A stretch of 64,000 nt of DNA, taken from Treponema sp. UBA6367 (GTDB lineage Bacteria; Spirochaetota; Spirochaetia; Treponematales; Treponemataceae). Shown here piece after piece: positions 62,604-64,000 of this stretch; position 1 is the stretch's first letter; the number at the start of each line of letters is the position of its first letter. The notes beneath the pieces were generated by a model. That model did not search any database and was not told where the DNA came from. It saw nothing but the letters and a program-made list of their open reading frames with translations. The stretch spans positions 14,009 to 78,008 of the forward strand of contig DJRF01000024.1 in assembly GCA_002437725.1 (NCBI GenBank), in the 5' to 3' direction. The position numbers and the translations under genes were made by a program.

Positions 62604-63443
62604 ATGAAAAAAACTTATATTTTTATTTCTGTTTTTTTTATCTCCATTTGGACAGGATTTTCACAAAATTTATCAGAATCAAAAAATTCTGATTTTAATT
62701 ATTTGCCTGTATATCCTCTAAACCAAATTACAACTTCTGGAACAGGAATTGCAAACATTCCGACTGCACAAAGCGTTCCAAAAGCTACAATGATTTTATC
62801 TCTTTTTACAGCGCAAACACTTTCATTGCAAAATTCTTATTCAAAAAATCAAACTCGCGCAGAAATCTGTCTTGCCGTAATACCTTTATTAGAGCTTTCT
62901 GGAACATTTGGTTTTGAAACAGGAGCAGAATCTTTAGCAACTGCGTTTTCATTTGCAGCAAAATCAACCACGGCACTTTCTCTTTCTGAAAAAGCAAGAC
63001 TATGTCTTGGCGCAAGCTTTAGATATTCTGGATTAGCAAAAAAAGATAAAAATCAAATATATGTGCCATCAAACAACGAGAACGGACTTGGAATCGCTGT
63101 CCTTACTGGAATACAAACAAAAAATACATTTTCAGGCTTTACATCGCAGTGCATTTTCAGTCCAAAGGGAACAGACTCCTTTTCGGATTCTATTCTTCTA
63201 AAAAATTCGCTAGCGTTTGCTTTTACGCCTAAGGAAACCTCTTCTTTTAATCTTTTTGGAACTTTGAACAGTTTGCTAAAACCTAATGCCAAATGGCTAA
63301 AAAGCGCAGAAACAGGGATTGAAACTTCATTTTTAACTTCTAAAAAAACTTTAAGGACTACCTTAGGAGTTGCCGCCGTCTATTTTATAGAAGAAAGCAC
63401 TATGAATCTTGAAGGACATATTAGCGTTGCATACCTTTTTTAA
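62604..63443 (+). CDS. Exported protein, possible outer-membrane beta-barrel, unknown
   Basis: A 279-residue protein with a signal peptide (KKTYIFISVFFISIWTGFSQ). The mature part has alternating short strands with Ser/Thr/Leu patterns (TALSLSEKARLCLGASFRYSG, NSLAFAFTPKETSSFNLFG) and ends in a hydrophobic strand with terminal Phe (GHISVAYLF), typical of outer-membrane barrel proteins. No function recognised. The ATG at 62604 was chosen for the Met-Lys-Lys signal start. Confidence 0.6.
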   Translation: MKKTYIFISVFFISIWTGFSQNLSESKNSDFNYLPVYPLNQITTSGTGIANIPTAQSVPKATMILSLFTAQTLSLQNSYSKNQTRAEICLAVIPLLELSGTFGFETGAESLATAFSFAAKSTTALSLSEKARLCLGASFRYSGLAKKDKNQIYVPSNNENGLGIAVLTGIQTKNTFSGFTSQCIFSPKGTDSFSDSILLKNSLAFAFTPKETSSFNLFGTLNSLLKPNAKWLKSAETGIETSFLTSKKTLRTTLGVAAVYFIEESTMNLEGHISVAYLF

Positions 63444-63461
63444 TTTCATTAATATATAAGC

Positions 63462-64000
63462 ATGAAACTTTATTCACGTTCACAAGTAATTTTTTCAGTT
63501 GTAATAACAATGGCTCTGACGGTTGGAATTACATCAGCTGTTTATGGAATAAAATCAAATAAGATTAAAAAACAGAATACAGATCAAACAAATACAAAAG
63601 TTCAATATCCTTCTGAAGAAGCAAATTCTCCTGCTGCTTCAATTGCAGAGGGCTCTGAAAAAATTGAATACAGCGATTACAAGCTTGTAAACCTTCCTTC
63701 CGAAAATTCTTACACACAGGAAGAATTGCAAAACATCAACGTATACAAAAAATGCAGTCCTGCTGTAGTAAATATAAATACGCAAATAACTGGAGTAAAC
63801 TGGTTTCTAGAGCCTGTAGTCCAAGACGGCGGTTCTGGCTCTGGTTCCATAATAGACAAGAGCGGTTACGTTCTTACAAATGTACACGTAATTAAAGGCG
63901 CTTCAAAAATTTACGTATCGCTTTCAGATGGAACTCAGTACGAAGCAAAAGTTGTGGGGCAAGACGCAGATAGCGATTTGGCTGTTATAAAATTCAATCC
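63462..64000 (+). CDS. HtrA/DegP-type serine protease, N-terminal part
   Basis: The first 179 codons of a plus-strand gene that runs off the window. An N-terminal membrane segment (VIFSVVITMALTVGITSAVYG) is followed by a linker and the start of the trypsin-like protease domain: SPAVVNINTQ, GSGSGSIIDKSGYVLTNVHVI with the catalytic His at residue 142, and GQDADSDLAVIKF with the catalytic Asp at 172. The serine and any PDZ domains are outside. HtrA proteases degrade misfolded periplasmic proteins. Confidence 0.9.
   Translation, partial: MKLYSRSQVIFSVVITMALTVGITSAVYGIKSNKIKKQNTDQTNTKVQYPSEEANSPAASIAEGSEKIEYSDYKLVNLPSENSYTQEELQNINVYKKCSPAVVNINTQITGVNWFLEPVVQDGGSGSGSIIDKSGYVLTNVHVIKGASKIYVSLSDGTQYEAKVVGQDADSDLAVIKFN

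Overview
The window reads as chromosomal DNA of a treponeme (phylum Spirochaetota). Supporting marks are an alanyl-tRNA synthetase of about 607 residues that lacks the usual C-terminal region, a single-chain glycyl-tRNA synthetase, a ParC-type topoisomerase subunit, at least nine lipoproteins with relaxed spirochaete lipoboxes (mostly ending in Ser-Cys), and a run of cyclic-nucleotide-binding protein, murB, cysS and ECF sigma factor that from memory matches the gene order around TP0089-TP0092 of Treponema pallidum. Genes for lysine (asd, dapA), chorismate (aroC) and de novo purine synthesis (purE, purM, purN) are present. This points to a commensal or free-living type of treponeme (gut, rumen or oral) rather than the reduced syphilis agent. 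The DNA is AT-rich by inspection. No rRNA, tRNA, CRISPR array, prophage or transposase was found.

Layout. Positions 1-8.8 kb hold a minus-strand run: groEL, then a membrane-anchored protein, alaS, a SurA-like chaperone, nusB and a TPR lipoprotein. Positions 9-15.7 kb (plus) hold a SIMPL protein, RNase HI, two lipoproteins, a conserved unknown and an oligopeptide-binding protein. Positions 15.7-19.7 kb (minus) hold a YigZ protein, parC and a lipoprotein. A 21-bp operator-like array separates these from an RluA-type pseudouridine synthase. An hsp20 gene follows with a near-perfect sigma-54 promoter, then asd and dapA. Positions 24-29 kb carry a 912-residue membrane regulator with degenerate kinase and receiver domains, aroC and a D,D-carboxypeptidase. 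Positions 29-37 kb are an envelope block: deacetylase-like protein, LysM-M23 peptidase, lepB, PBP with PASTA, and a DUF115 protein. Positions 37-45.6 kb carry a variant HD-GYP protein, an aldo/keto reductase homologue, glyS, purN, purM, purE and an alpha-amylase-family enzyme. Positions 45.7-50 kb are an accessory cluster of unknowns ending in an astacin-like lipoprotein cassette bounded by a 48-bp direct repeat. Positions 50-64 kb return to conserved genes: PilZ, TPR, DUF192, double cyclic-nucleotide-binding protein, murB, cysS, an ECF sigma/anti-sigma/IPT-transglutaminase-fold operon, UMP kinase, glucosaminidase, radC and the start of an HtrA protease.

The most novel-looking feature is a family of intergenic foldback repeats of about 205 bp with TAGCC...GGCTA ends. 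There are five long copies and at least three shortened ones in 64 kb; two of the copies supply the stop codon of the neighbouring gene. A second theme is signalling proteins that keep a fold but have lost catalytic residues: a kinase/receiver regulator, an HD-GYP domain, a transglutaminase fold, a NodB-like domain and an aldo/keto reductase. All product names come from motif reading without database searches.
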